Of a DNA stretch of 64,000 nt, positions 49,854 to 63,400 are shown in pieces. A program made the position numbers and the translations under genes. Position 1 is the first letter of the stretch. The number at the start of each line of letters is the position of its first letter. Origin of the DNA: Strigops habroptila (lineage: Eukaryota; Chordata; Aves; Psittaciformes; Psittacidae). The notes under the pieces are model-generated. The model did no database searches. It was not told the origin of the DNA and saw only the letters and a program-made list of their open reading frames with translations. The stretch is from assembly GCF_004027225.2 (NCBI RefSeq), contig NC_044279.2, positions 40,572,744 to 40,636,743 on the forward strand, given 5' to 3'.

Positions 49854-52800
49854 TTATTTTCACATGGGCTGGGAGGACAACATGTTTTACTTCATCTCAC
49901 ATCTATTGCCCTGGCCTTTTCAAATAACTCACATCAAGTTTCAGTGTTGTTTTAGTTTGTCTTAGCAGCATGATTGTAGTTGAATTTATGTACTATTTTA
50001 TAGTTTGATTCTTTTCTCCCTCATTGAGCTATACTTCAGGGAAGAAATGTTGGAAAAATAAATACATCCGCAAGAAAATTATTGTGCAATATACCACTCT
50101 AATGGTAGAATTTCACTGTGTTGTGAGTAATTTCATGTATAGATGAGGAACAGACTTCTGATTTACTACTGTCTGCCTGAATTAGTCATATATGGTAAAT
50201 TTCTGTAAAAGGGTCATATTTGACCGAAGGTGTCTGTTATTGTTGGCATTAAGTGGTATGCTTTCCAGAGCTGCTAGACTACTCATGGCACCGGACCAAT
50301 TTGTTATTTTGGGAGTAGATAAAGTCTTTGTTTAGCCTCTGGCACTCAGCATAGCTCTTAAAAATGGCTTTCTTTGTTTTGCTTTAGGTTTTCTGTTGCT
50401 CTTAAATCTGCTTCATTCTATGGGGGTTTGTCACAGGAGGCAAGGGCCCTGAGTATTAGGTGTACTCTTTCTTGGATGTCTTCCCAGAAGGCTTAATTTC
50501 AGGTGGGTTGGAGGGGGACACGTGCAGATACTGTAGATACTGTAATTTGCAGTGTCAGCACTCCTGCATTTGCCTAAGACCAGCAGCTGCCACTGTTGCT
50601 GGTGTTCACTAGATGTCAGATATGGTTTTTATATTATATCACAGCACCTGGAGAAGTTGGATCATATTTTCTTTTTCCATGTGTGTTATCTCAGTGTGTA
50701 CTGAGTCAAACTCAGTAGAGGATTTGGACAGTTAAAGGAGAAGCATGTTTATACCTGACTGCAAAGCTTCCTCAGCTCCTCATTTTAAGGTTGCGGGACC
50801 TGCATGTTCACAGCAGACCCAGAGCTGCCCCAGCTCTGGCATGGAGGTCGCCTCGGGGTGTGGAGAATGCCTGAGGCCAGCCAGGACCCTAACCAAGATG
50901 TTCCTGCCCCACAGCTATTGCCATGCTTAGTACACAGGCAGGAATGTTCTAGCAGAAACACCATTGCCAGCTTCCCTGAAGGCAACTTGTGGTGCTATTG
51001 TGTGTGATAACCTTGCAATTAGAGCAGTCAACAAGGATCTGGGAAACTCGGATTTAGCTCTCTTTCCAGAGAGAAAGGATGCCAGTGGTCCCAGAGGTCT
51101 GTCCGCCTTGCCAGGTTCCAAGCTGTCCTGTGAGATGGGGCTGCCAGGTCTGGGTGCAGAAGAGGCAGCCTGTGCTGTTGGGGTGAGGGTTTACCCACCC
51201 TGCTCTCCCTTGTGCCCTGGGCTGCTTTAGTTCATCACTCAAGGACTGCTCCCTGTCAGAGCATACTAGCAGTTACCCAGGGAAACAGGGAGTCCAGGGC
51301 TTCCCCATCACAGGTATCTGGCCCTGGGACAGTACAAACACACAGCTCCTCCCTATTCCTCCATCCACTCTTCTCCATGAACGTGCTCTGCAGAACCAGG
51401 AGTGCCCCAGCCTGGGCTTGCCCATTTTCTTGGGTACCGACCAGAAAAGTGGGACTTTGTGCCCTAGGAATTCTGAGAAAGGGCTCTGAGCAGTTACTGT
51501 CCCAGCTGCTACCCATCCATTTCTTCCAGCTGTGGTTTAGAAGACAAGCAGGCACCCTGCTCTGTTTTCAAAAGCCATCTGCTGGGTGCAAAGGAAGGGA
51601 TGTCCCTGAGGCCAGTCCGCAGCCAGGGTCCCAAGGGGCTGGGCTGAAGGTTGCTTTTTGCTTCCTGGTTTCTACCTCTCTGTAGTAACCCCTGCAGTGT
51701 GTGAGCTAAGTAGGGCTCTGCCTTGCTCTGTGTTCACTGAGGCACCAGTGTGCATCATATATCCAGGCTAACTGCTGAGCCGTACGGACCCGAGATCCAC
51801 ACTGGTCCCAGGTCTGTGGGCTTAATCCCAGCTGAAGCTTTCATCCTGTTACACAGCTGGGACAGACTCTGTGCAGCTCAGGAGGTCAGTGGGCTCCACT
51901 GATTTACAGTCTGGAGCAATTTGCTGGATTCGGGCTCTGTACTTACAGTATTTTTATCAAAGAGGTTCCCAAAAATGTTTTTTGTTCAGTAAAATGAACA
52001 CTTAAGAACATACCTTAAATCTCATCAGCTTGAATGAATCTTAAGTAGGTTCCCCTTAGTAGCTCTGCAGAACAGAGCTGTGACCTCAGGAACTGATTTC
52101 GCCATCCCTGCTCAGACACATGGCTTGGGTCTGAGAGCTGAGTGAGGATTTCAGGCTTTGGTTCTCCATGGAAGACATGACCACCTGTTTGGATGTACAG
52201 CATAGAAATGACACTGTGATGTCTTTTTGTACTCTCCTGCCACAGCATGTGTTCCAGACGGTTCAGCAGAGACAGTAGACTTAGAACATTTATGCATTTG
52301 AAGCTCATAAAATATGTTGCACTCCTCAGCCTTTTGAACTGAAGCACTTCCATTTTTCTCAAAGCACTTTTTAAAACGGCAATGAATGAAAATGTCTCCA
52401 GGAATCCAGTTTTCCAGGATACAGCTCCTCATTCATCTTGAGTACAAAGTTATGCTGCAAAAGGCCCAACTCAGCAAACTCAAACCCACAAATTTACCTT
52501 AAGCCCCAGGGGAGCCTTGCTGAGTACCATTCTGGCTTGTGTTAGCATGTGTCTGAGGAGTCTGAACACAGAGACCTGATGTTGGAAATACTTACAATGG
52601 TTTGACAGCGTTTGTTTAGAAATGTCACTCCAGCAGCACACAGACCCCACTCCAGCCCTCAGACAAGCAGCAAGTGGGTGTCGCTGGTGCCCTGTGCTGC
52701 AGGTGCTCTGAAAACAAAAATTTAAATGATTTATAGAGAGATGAGAGAGAGGGAGCTCTGAATTTCTGCCAGGGATGAAAAGATGTTCCAGCAAAAGGCA

Positions 52801-54169
52801 AGTTTTTATCCAATGTGTGCCCAGTCTGTACAATTTAGATGCTAAATGTCAGCTCTCAGTGTTGCTTAAAATGTAGGGCTGAACTATGTAGTCCTTCATC
52901 AGTGGTTGCTTGAGGCATCTGGATCTCCTGAAATCTCAGCTGAAGTATCAGACGTGGATAGTGCTGTGGCACAGGCACCTGCAGTACCGCCATGTCCCTG
53001 TTCTCCTAAGGGACAGGGCTCCTAACTGCCCCCCATACCCCTCCACTTTTGGAGGGCCTGAGAGAGAGGACATACACCACCGTCCTCACATATAGCCCCG
53101 GATCCTGGAGTGAGCAGCATATCAATGAGGGTCTGAGAGGCATGTGTGTATGCTATTCCTGGCCAGGTCCTGAAGTCCTCATGCTACTATTTGCTCAAAC
53201 AGACTGTTAACATCAGAGGGTTTGTCTGTACGAGGTGAAGTATATGCAGAATGAGAGCATCAGTATTTGATGTCTCGTAGTGAGGGAGTAAAGCTTTACA
53301 AAAGGGCATGTTTTAAAAAGCAGTTTGAAGGGCAAAAGAAGGGCGAGGAGTTGGACAGGAAGGCAGGTCTTTTGCTCTGTAGCTAGAATGAGTTTCAACA
53401 CATGAGAGTGCTACGGGTACAAGAAGGCTTGGCTTCTTCTTGATTCCGTGATTTGGCCACCTCATTGCTTTGCTTGTTTTTGGCTGAGTGGCTGTAGTGG
53501 CTTGTTTCCATGGTCATTGTTGGCTCATCAGTTTTTCTCAATTCTTCAGCATTTTCGAAGGGACCAATTAATGCTATTTCCTTGGACCTCATCATTAGGG
53601 ACACTGCTCAGGTCGCGCACTCCTGTTACATGCCAAATCTGGTACAGCTGTCCCATGTTTCTGGTCTTGTGCGCAGCTTCCTTTTGTGGAACTGGGATTT
53701 CTCCTGTCTGTATCTGACTTGAATTTCCCCAGGCCTAGAACGATACCCAAGAGGAAACTGGAACCTGTGTTTCTTTTATTTTAAATATACCTACATCTTC
53801 ACGAACATCTGCCATAAAGGGGATTCTGAATTACTGGAAGCAGAGGCAAACGGCATCCCACTGGGAGCACTCTGTGGTGTATGGAAACTTTCCGTGATAG
53901 GATTTGGGTCTTAATTTGAGGTTTAGCTAAAAGAAAGGTGTCAAAATATTGATCTTTCCAAACTGTATGCAGCATGTTTTAGAGCTGGCTGCTGAGATTT
54001 CACTTCAGTTAGCATCAGGATTGCTGATGCAAGTCACTAATATAAATATTACTAAAAGGTTCATTTTCTCCTTTGGTGTGGCTGCTAGTGTTCTAGAGTT
54101 TTAAGTTTCATCTTTTTCTCCTGAATATTACTTACAAAAATACACATTAAACGGGTTACCTTTTTGGCT

Positions 54170-54200
54170 ATAGATATGTATGTATATATATGTATATAAT
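54170..54200. repeat. (TATG/TA)n simple repeat
   Basis: TATAGATATGTATGTATATA followed by TATGTATATAA, an AT-rich microsatellite. Confidence 0.8.
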
Positions 54201-57200
54201 GGTGTGGTCAGTGATGTTTATTGAACAAAGCTAAAGCCTGGGCCAAAGTCAGGACAAATTGCAAGTTAAAAGGCATTCTCTGTTTCCTTTTAACAGGAAA
54301 GTAATGTTGCAGGACTATAGCTAGTGTCCTACAGTACCTGGCAATGGTTTCATTCTCCTACTTGAAGATTTCTTAGCATTTTATTTTGTGGAGAAATGAA
54401 ATGTATTTTATTTTTTAGATTGGATGAGAGGCCTATGGACATTTTCATCTTTGCTCTGGCTATAAACAATACTCCCCAGGAAGTTAAGATCAAAGAGCAG
54501 AAATGACGTTCCATCTTTGCTTTGTTTCTTAATGAATTAAACGAATTATGTTCTCTTGTCCTGGGCTCTGGCAGGCCTGAAATGCAGGAATGATGGATGT
54601 GGTAATGGCTGCTTTTCAGTAACAGATCCCTTCTCTTTTTTTTACTTTTTTTTTTCAGCTAACCTATTTGTTTCAAATATATGTATCCATTTCTCTAATT
54701 ACTTGTAACTATGTTTAATTGCAAATACTGAAAAATTCTCTGTTTCCAGATAGTAGCATAGCTAGGAATGGCAATTGAGATCGGCCCAAGTTATGCTGTA
54801 CAAGTAATAACTGTGATTGTGTTACAGCAGATCACTTCATTTGCAATGTTTTAAATAAATAAGCAACCGAAGTGACAAATGCCATCCTTTTACAATTTTT
54901 TCTTAGAGAAAGCTACTAAAAAAATGATCTGGTACATTTATTCTCAATTCAGTTCTCATCTGGGTTTGGTTCTAAGTTATGGAGAAGCTGGATCCTGCTT
55001 GTGTCTCTGCTACCCATTTCAGCAAGTCACCTCAGCCTAAAGCACTAGAGGTTCTCTCACATTAATATGCTGATATATGCCCGGGATCACACGTACCTTC
55101 CCCACATGCTGTGTACAAACACCCTGTGGTGAATAAATGCTGCTCCATGTGTTCCCATCAGATGCAATCACTGACAGAACTGGTTTTGGATGAAGCAATG
55201 AACTTGGGCTTCCTTTTGCATCTGTGGAACAAGCTTTTGCCTTTGGAAACTTGAATGAGAAGCTCATTTGCCAGTAGATCTCCATGTTGAATAAATGACT
55301 GCAGGAGGGAAGGGAAAGTAAGTACAACAGCAGATGTAGGTAAGGAGTTTATAGGCCAGAAGGAGCAATGAAAGTTTTAGGATGTGGACATTTTCCCCCA
55401 CTGCCATGTTATGACCCTCATATATTGTGAAAGGGAATATGATTACACTGTAGCTGTGTTACTATAATGTTATAAAATGGATGGGATGGTATCTTTCAAG
55501 GAGACTATCAAATGATTCAGTAGCATGGATAACTAGCTGTGGATTTCTCTGCATGAAAAGACCAAGTTGTAATAACAGCTTGGGAATAATGATGCTATAT
55601 TTTTCCATTAAAGAAAGTTTTATTTCTGGAACCTTGACAGATTTTTAAAGTAGCATAGACTTTTCTTACCACTGAAGCCCACATCTTTATTACAAAGCCA
55701 AACTGTTCTCTCCGAAACCACATTATGCATGTTGTAACAGTACTCTCCCACAGATGACAAACACTCAGAACATATTTTTCCATGTGAATCATCCATTCAC
55801 TTAAAAATAAATTCTCTTATTAAACAAAATACAACTGTGCAACAAGCTTTGTAGGTTTGTGTTCCATCTCTCCTTTTCATTAGACTATTAACATTTTATT
55901 GCTGTTTCAAGTAATTTTTTGATGACTGCATCATTTTTTCTCTTTCCCTCCCATTTTCTTTTCAACATAATATAAAGCACTTTCCATCCTCACTTTGTTG
56001 CAAGCACACTTAAGTAAAATAAATGACCAAGAACTGATCCTGCAGGGGGATAAATGCAAATAGATCTGTAGTGCTTCTTGAAACCAGTGGTCACAGAGCT
56101 GCACATAAAGTTGCCTGTCTGCATTTCTCTGCTGGATAAAGCCCTTGAAGAGAAATAAAACCATCATTACAATCCCTGACAGTAATCACTGAAGAAAACA
56201 GAGTCTCCAGACAAGAAGGTTATGAGGGAGCATGAAAAGCATATGTTCTTTTTGCAAAGCTGGCACTCTGGGTGAGCACCCACCACCAGATGCTAAATCT
56301 TGCCGCTCATGATACGGCTTTTCGTGGGTATTATCTGTCCATTTCACAGCCCCAGATAAAAGCGAAACAATATCCCAAGTTCCAGGAGTGATTAGTTTTG
56401 ATAATTGTTCTTTGTGCAATTTACTTCTATAAATACACACGGGGGGAATCATTTGTCTAGTGTAGCATGGCACAGTAATTTCCTATATAAGTTCATCCAA
56501 TTGCTGCAGGAACTCATTTGAGCAATTGTTAATTAATCATTAACAATCATTAACTTCGGGCAGCAATGACTGCTGATCAAGATTTCCGTGGTGCATTTTT
56601 AATTTCTGAAGGTTCATCATTAATCAAATTAATGTAGTAGTTTGTTATTTGGAAAAATAAACAGTATACGTCCTATCCATTCGAAGGAACTGTTAGTAAC
56701 ATCTTGGCCTTTAAGATCATTTCATGCCTTCACTCTGGCTGTTGCAAAAGTCAGAGGCTTTTTTGCTGCATGAATTACTTGAAAATATTTTGCAGTTTAA
56801 ATTAACAATGCTGTCCCATTGTTCCTGCTGTTCAGAACAACCATGAAAGCAGTGACACCACTCCCAGTATTCCCCTCATTGTTAATCTTCTTTGCCTCAT
56901 GCCTCATGGCATTGAAATAAAAACAACAAACAACTATTTGTAATACTTCTAGTGCCACCTTTTTTTCAATGATGTAGCTAGTAATAATCTATTTTTCCAT
57001 TAGTGAACCCTTATGGCCCATCATGGCATCACCATGCTTGTGGATGATGTAGATGTTGCTGCATCAGGACTTTGTGCAGCTCTGCAATAAAGGAACATGT
57101 AATTCTAATTTGCTCTCACCCTGAAGTGACTTTGCGCTGTCCCCTTGGAAAGAAGAGAGTGGCACAGGCAATGATGACAGTCAGATGGAAATCTTCCCTT

Positions 57201-58586
57201 AGGGTAAAAGGCTAGCTAGCTCTCTCTGCATTCCTTCCTCCACACTTTTACCTGCAATTCTTGACAGCAACTGTGGCGGGAAGGAAAGAGCAAGGAGCTA
57301 CCGTCCACCACATCTCCAGTGAGGACCTTCACCCTCTGTAGCCTGTCCAGGCTGCACCAGCCAGACCCTATACCTCCAGCTCCACTGGGGACTTCAGGTG
57401 ACCACCAGGAAAAAATCAGTCTTGGAAAGTCAAAGATTTCCCCTTTCTGAGGTGCAATGGAGAAGCAGCCCAGAGGCTGGGATGTTTGCAAGCACTGGGA
57501 GGATGAGGCCAACAGGCTTTCTAAACTCCTGGCTCCTGGTTCAGCTCCCGCACCCTGGTCTCAGGCAAGCAACTCCCTTGTGTGTGCCTTCACTCTGGCC
57601 AGAAAAAATGGGGTAATAATTAACTCACAGGCTGTGAAGTACTTGAACAAGAAAAAACAGCATATTTGAACAGCACCTCCATCAGCTAAGCCAACGTCTG
57701 AGATGACAGAGTGAGCTGTGGGACCCTGGGATGCCAACGCTGGGTTTATCAGCATGTGACCTTCCAGCCTTGGGATGCAGAGATTAGCCACTCCTACCAC
57801 TGCATTTACGGAGATGAGATAAACTGATCACACACGCACCTCACAGGGAGCTGTAAAGATTAAGGTTGGCAAGTTAAGCCCCTTAACAGTGAAAATGCTA
57901 TTGAATGGTGCTAATGTTTTACCACTGCTGCTTGCCACACAAATACTTGCTGTTACATTTATTATTAGAATATGTTTCCCATGGAGCTGCAGATTGCGAG
58001 GCCATGAATAGTATCGGGCTGAAATCAGAGTGATCTTATTTCAAGGAATTCCAGAGAAATGAACAGTAATTTGCCACTAATTGCAAAGAAGCTTTGATAA
58101 AAACTCTGAACAAATTCCCAACAGTGCATATTTTCCAGATCCTGCCTGGTAATTTTCAATAAACCCCAAGAACAATATGACCATTAACTCTTATGTTAAA
58201 TGTCATCCAGATTTGTTCATATCATTCTTCAGCACACCGTATCTTTTCTATGGGTATTTTCATAATTTACGGTGTGTGGCCACATTTGGGCTTGCTCAGT
58301 TATACATCCATGAAAAAATGTTAGATGAAGGTCAAATGAAGCCCACAAGGGATGGGTGATTACCTTTCCCATTTGACTCTTCTTTAAACAGTACAGAAGT
58401 TATCTTCTAGCTCGTGGCATCTTTGGTAGACAGATTACATCTGCACCAACCCCTTCCCATGTAAAGGCCTGATTCAAGACCCACTGTGGTCTGTGGAGAC
58501 TTGCACTGGTCTACTGAGATCATCTCTTTGTGTTGGGGCATGCTAAATAAAGTGATATGCTTGTTGAAAAAAACCCCACCTCTTCA

Positions 58587-58708
58587 GGCTTGGATGGTGC
58601 TGCTCATGGTCTAGTGTGAGGCAACCCTGCCCATAGAAGGGGGGTTGGAACTAGATGATCTTAAGGTCCTTTCCAACCCAAACCGTTCTATGATTCTATG
58701 ATTCTATG
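58587..58708 (+). mobile_element. CR1 3' fragment with ATTCTATG tail
   Basis: GGCTTGGATGGTGCTGCTCA, GGTCTAGTGTGAGGCAACCC, GGGGGGTTGGAACTAGATGA and CCTTTCCAACCCAAACCGTT lead into three tandem copies of the 8-bp CR1 tail (TTCTATGATTCTATGATTCT ATG). A 5'-truncated copy in plus orientation. Confidence 0.95.
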
Positions 58709-60290
58709 TTGTTTGATGGCTGTAAGCGTTCAGAAAGTTGCAGGCTATTTGTAAGGCTGTGCTGAAAGCTTCCCAATTGTAGCAATACTTTTTCATTATT
58801 GTGAGTCGTTTTAAAAGATAGAGGTTGTTTTTGCTTAAATTTGTTGCCGTATAAAGTTGCACTAGCAGTAATCAATGCCAGATGACTTCAGTTACCAACC
58901 AAACAAGGCTAGTGGATGGATTACAAAAATGCAATTTGCAATACCTCATGGGAAAGTTAATTCGTCAAATTGTCCAGGAAATATTGCAAATTCACTGACA
59001 ATTAGAATATCTTTTGAATGTTTTGTCATCATGAAAGATCTGTGTCTATACAGAACGTTACTTTAAATTAATATTTCAACTGGCTTATGTTTAATTTATT
59101 CTGCATAGCTGGCCTGGTTTTGTCCTATTGGCAGAGGAGTAACAAATGCATGAATGTGCTCTGGTTCCCTAATTCCCTATTTAATAAAATATATCAAAAA
59201 ATTAAGAGCAAGCTTTAAGGCACATCCCGCTGCGTGGTTAGTTCTCTTAAGAAGATTAACAGACATTATGGCATCCCAGTCCTAGCTGTGCTGGGATCCC
59301 ACCTGCTGGTTGCTGAAAGGCTGAGATCTCCCCTCATGTACACGTAAGTCATTAAAAAGTGTAATTGTTGATGCTTTAAGTTGCCTAATTAGGAGATGTC
59401 CTTATACTGCCTAAATTGGGAAATGTGCACGATATTCAATTAGGCCAAATCCATTGCTGACATAAAGCCACACAATGAAGTGCAACTGACTGAAGATCTG
59501 TAATAGCCTTCAGTACAAGACTTCTAATTTCAACATAAAAATATCAGCTATTATATTTTTGTGTTTTAATGCCAAAGGATAGTGTAAATGAGAGATTCTT
59601 TACATCACACATTGTACTTGATGGTTATGTAGGTAAGGGGGTTTTGCTGTGCTCTGCTCTAAGGTGCCCGCTCCATCTCCTGGCTTTGGTGCAGCCACCA
59701 CTCTATCCAGCAATATGTCAGAATGAAGGTACCAAAGAGGTATTTTAAATGTTTGAGTCTCTTTCTTATAATTTAAATGTACTCTGAACAATATTGGATA
59801 CTGTTGTATTTTTGCTGAAAAATAACCTGCAGATTGTTATTCAATGAAACTTCCTCGAGAACTTTTGTAGGAAGAAAATGGCTTGTACACAAGCACTGAC
59901 ACATTGAGGGGATGTGTTGGCCTAATTTTAATATGGATGAGAATATGACCAGGTATAGCAGCATGCTGTACAAAGAGAGGACAGTGTGCTTTTCCTGGGA
60001 CAGCAGTTTTCCTTCTGTGTGAAGTTACACAAGCTGGTTTATGGGCTAGAGCTGAAGAACCAGAGTGTTTCTCTGGTTTCTGAAAGCTTCTGCCCAGACA
60101 GATGTTCTGGATTTCACCATGCACTTGAACATTCAGTTAAATGATAACTCAAGTTTCCTAAAATACCTGAAAATCTGGTGTGGGTGCTCTCCACATACTT
60201 GATCAAAGATGTGCAGCTTACTCATGGGGCCAGCCAACCTAAACTGAATGTTTGAAAACTGGTGCAAATGTTAGCAACTTGTCTTTTTTA
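58709..60290. other. Intergenic region, no gene supported
   Basis: AT-rich. It contains a perfect 10-bp palindrome CCTAATTAGG at 59384-59393 and an AT-rich stretch at 58870-59060 with repeated ATTGCAA-type words. No repeat family or exon is recognised. Confidence 0.7.
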
Positions 60291-60434
60291 ATAGAATCAT
60301 AGAATAATGGAATCATAGAACGGTTTGGGTTGGAAGGGACCTTAAAGATCACCCAGTTCTAACCTCCCTGCCACAGGCAGGGACACCTTCCACTGGACCA
60401 GGTTGCCCAAAGCCCCGTCCAACCTGGCCTTGGA
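60291..60434 (-). mobile_element. CR1 3' fragment, minus orientation
   Basis: ATAGAATCATAGAATAATGG, AATCATAGAACGGTTTGGGT, TGGAAGGGACCTTAAAGATC, GGGACACCTTCCACTGGACC and GGTTGCCCAAAGCCCCGTCC are the reverse complement of the CR1 3' end. The tail repeat is at the left end. Confidence 0.96.
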
Positions 60435-63400
60435 AAATCCATTATAGATGGAATTGCAGGGTCAGGCACGAAGTAAAGACAGCACAAGTAGGACTGTCAG
60501 AGAAGCTCTGGCAAACGCTGGGTTGAGAGGGGCAGAGCATGTGCATCAGCTTCCCCTCTTTGCACTGCAGCCTCTTAGTAGACTCTGCCACTGAGGACAA
60601 GCATTCAGTGAGGTACTTATTGAACTGGAGTGGTCAAGGTGCAATTACATATTGCTATTTGTCATCTGTAGTCTAATAATAGGAAAAAAAACCCCCACTC
60701 AACCAAAAACCCATAATAAAACCCATGATGAAACAAAAAACTGGTTTTCATCCAGACAAATGCCAAATCTACATCTGAATCCTTCTACAGCCAGAAAACA
60801 AGCAAGCCAGAAAATGCTTATCCTTTCAAATATTTATGCAAAAAAAACCCCATGGATAACTATAGTATCTTCATTTTTTGCTAGTTTATGTCCTTTTGTG
60901 TAATAAGATATTTTTAAATTACTCCCTTCTGACAACTTTCTAGAAGAGCTGTAATTTCTTTTCTCCCTCCCTCGCTGTGCTTTGCAAAGTCACATTACAC
61001 TGCAACATTTAAAGCATGGCTAGAATTTGACAGTACTTCATAAAAAATGTACTTTTCAAGAACAGAAATAGTAAATGCTCAGGAAATTGCTGGCTTTTCT
61101 GTTATTGTCCATTAAATCCATGGAAAGGGAAAAAATACTGCAAAGCAGCTAAAAGATCCATGAGCCCAATCTGTTTTTTAAACACAGAGGAAACTTCAGG
61201 AGACTTCAGTGACATGATTTCTGCAAGCAGGAAATTTTGAAGCTAATAAAATTTCACTTGGAAACCACTGTTATAATTTGCAACTTTATTTATACTTTGC
61301 CTTCTATTCTGCAAATAAGCTTCCCATATTTTTGTCCTCGTAATAGGTGTTCCATTTCAGGCCAGGCAGATGTTTTAAGGCCAAAACCTCAGTTGTCACT
61401 AGATTTATGAATCAGTTTGGCTACAATAAGAAGCTGTAAAAGAAGTGAAACAATCTGACATTTCTGCTGTAGGAAACAAGTATCCTTCCATATACTGAAA
61501 AGCATAATTTTTTTTGTTGTTTAATGATAATATTCTGTTTTTTTCCTGATTTACATGTTTTGGCCCTTCCGAATACCTTCATCTTCCAATTTGCTTCCCT
61601 ATTACATGTATAATTAAAGACAAATCAGATTATGGTGATTAGCATATATTATAAACCATTTTACTAATTTCTGAGGGCATATTCTTACAAGGGATAACAT
61701 AGAAATTAGAAGGATAATTAGGCCAAAATTACCTTTGCTAATGAATCTAAGTAGTAGTTTAATCCTCTAACAAAAGACACATTTTGATACTTTGGAGGTT
61801 GAAGGTGCGATTCTCAGGAACCGCATTAGGAATAAATCTGTGGAGTTTCAAGCAGATTCACAAAGGGCTCAGCTCCAAAACACCTGAACTAATTCTCTGA
61901 AAACCTGCTGCCATTGGGTCTAACTGTGGTTGCTTAAGACATTTCATGATGTTGCAGAAGTCTGAGGGGAGGGAAATAGCCCTCTGTGAAGTACAGCTCT
62001 TCCCACTGTTCTTGGAGCTCACAGGGAGAAAGAAGGAGGTTTGAGGAGTGAGTGCCCAGTTTTACATGTGGTGTGAGGGTATGCTCAGGCAAGAACGATG
62101 GCACCTGCCATCGAAGGTCTGTGAGGGCAGCGTGCGTGGTCAGGTCCTTACCCCTGGCCTATTACTGGGAGAGATTTAGTGTTGCAGTGGATGAGGAGTT
62201 GATGTGGGGTCACGGCCAAAGTGTCAAAGGCAGAAATCTGCAGTGGAGGGATGCCCTGCACCTGTCTGTCCAGGTTTTAAGTGCAGGGGTCCGACTCCCC
62301 TATTCAACCAGAAAGCACACTGAATCCAGGAGCAGCTGTCCTAACAGAAGAAAGCATCTCCAGGTGCCAAAGCACAAGCCCAGGGCTCAGGAAACCCAGC
62401 GCGATTTGCAGACACAGAATAGGAACACAGCCTTTAGAGGGTGGTTAGTTCCCAAACCTTTATGTGCACTTGAGTTGTTGACTCTCCTTTGAATTAGGAA
62501 CCAAAATACCTCTGAGGGCTCCTATCTCAGTATCCCTGACCTAGAGCCCTCTACCGGTAAAAGGGAAAAAACCCAGTACTTCCTACTTCAGATACCCTAA
62601 GCATGCTGAAGAGGGCAAATGGTCCAATGATAGAAATGAAAGGGCATAAAAGTACCTGAGATCCACCAAATAAGGATTGCCAGAGCTATTGCAGGCACAG
62701 TCCTTCCCCAGGCTCAGATTCATAGTGAAGTGGCACTATTCGCTAGAGGCTTCCTTTCCCCCCAGTTCTCCACTGGGATAGATATCTGTGCTCGATCTGG
62801 AACAGAGTCCTTCTGCCCCTTGTTCTTCATTCTTGGGATGTATATTTGGAATATCACAGTCAAACTGTTCCTGTTTATCAGCTCTATTTTCTGATGCTAA
62901 TTGCCTGCTGAAACTTTGAGCCTTTGAGCTGAAGATTTCCAGACCAGGTTTCTGCCCTGGATTAATTCCATGTAAATGTGTAAAAGTAACAAAGTGCAGC
63001 TAGTCTTGTAGACAGGGAAAATATTCTCCCTTCATCTGAAGGACAAAAAGAAGAAAGTGATAGATTGTTTTGAACATCTTCAGTGTCGAAAGGAGTGGGA
63101 GCAAGAAAAGGCTGAAACACTATAGGAAAATAGTCCTTGGAGAGGCGATGAGCTTTTTTGTGTTCCAGTGAAGCTAGCCAAGGTTTGGGGATGATAGTTT
63201 CCATATGCATAACTGGTTTGCACAACTATTTCCCCATATTCTGCATAAAATGAGGCAGTGCCGTGTATGGTGATACTGTCCTTCATACTCACTAAAATAC
63301 CTCCCTGGCTGGTGAGGTGGGCTGTACCTCCATCACTGCAACAAGTGAGGGGATGGGAGGAGTGGACAAGCTTTAATGTGCAAAGTTGTCCATTGGAGGT

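Larger units (their letters stand above)
47673..58586. other. Intergenic region, no gene supported
   Basis: Mostly AT-rich, with a GC-richer block at about 50.75-51.95 kb and simple repeats at 47800-47850, 49791-49853 and 54170-54200. The longest ORF, 51212-51685, begins at GTG and has no recognisable domain. A TAAT-rich block at 56500-56660 is noted separately. Confidence 0.7.

Noticed and set aside
51212-51685. 157-codon ORF in the intergenic flank
   Set aside because: Begins at GTG, lies in a GC-richer block where chance ORFs are longer, no family similarity, no flanking splice sites.
62052-62492. 146-codon ORF near the right end
   Set aside because: Begins at GTG, composition is not protein-like, no recognised motif. 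Considered as a possible E2F7 exon but nothing resembles E2F7 and the strand would be unexpected.
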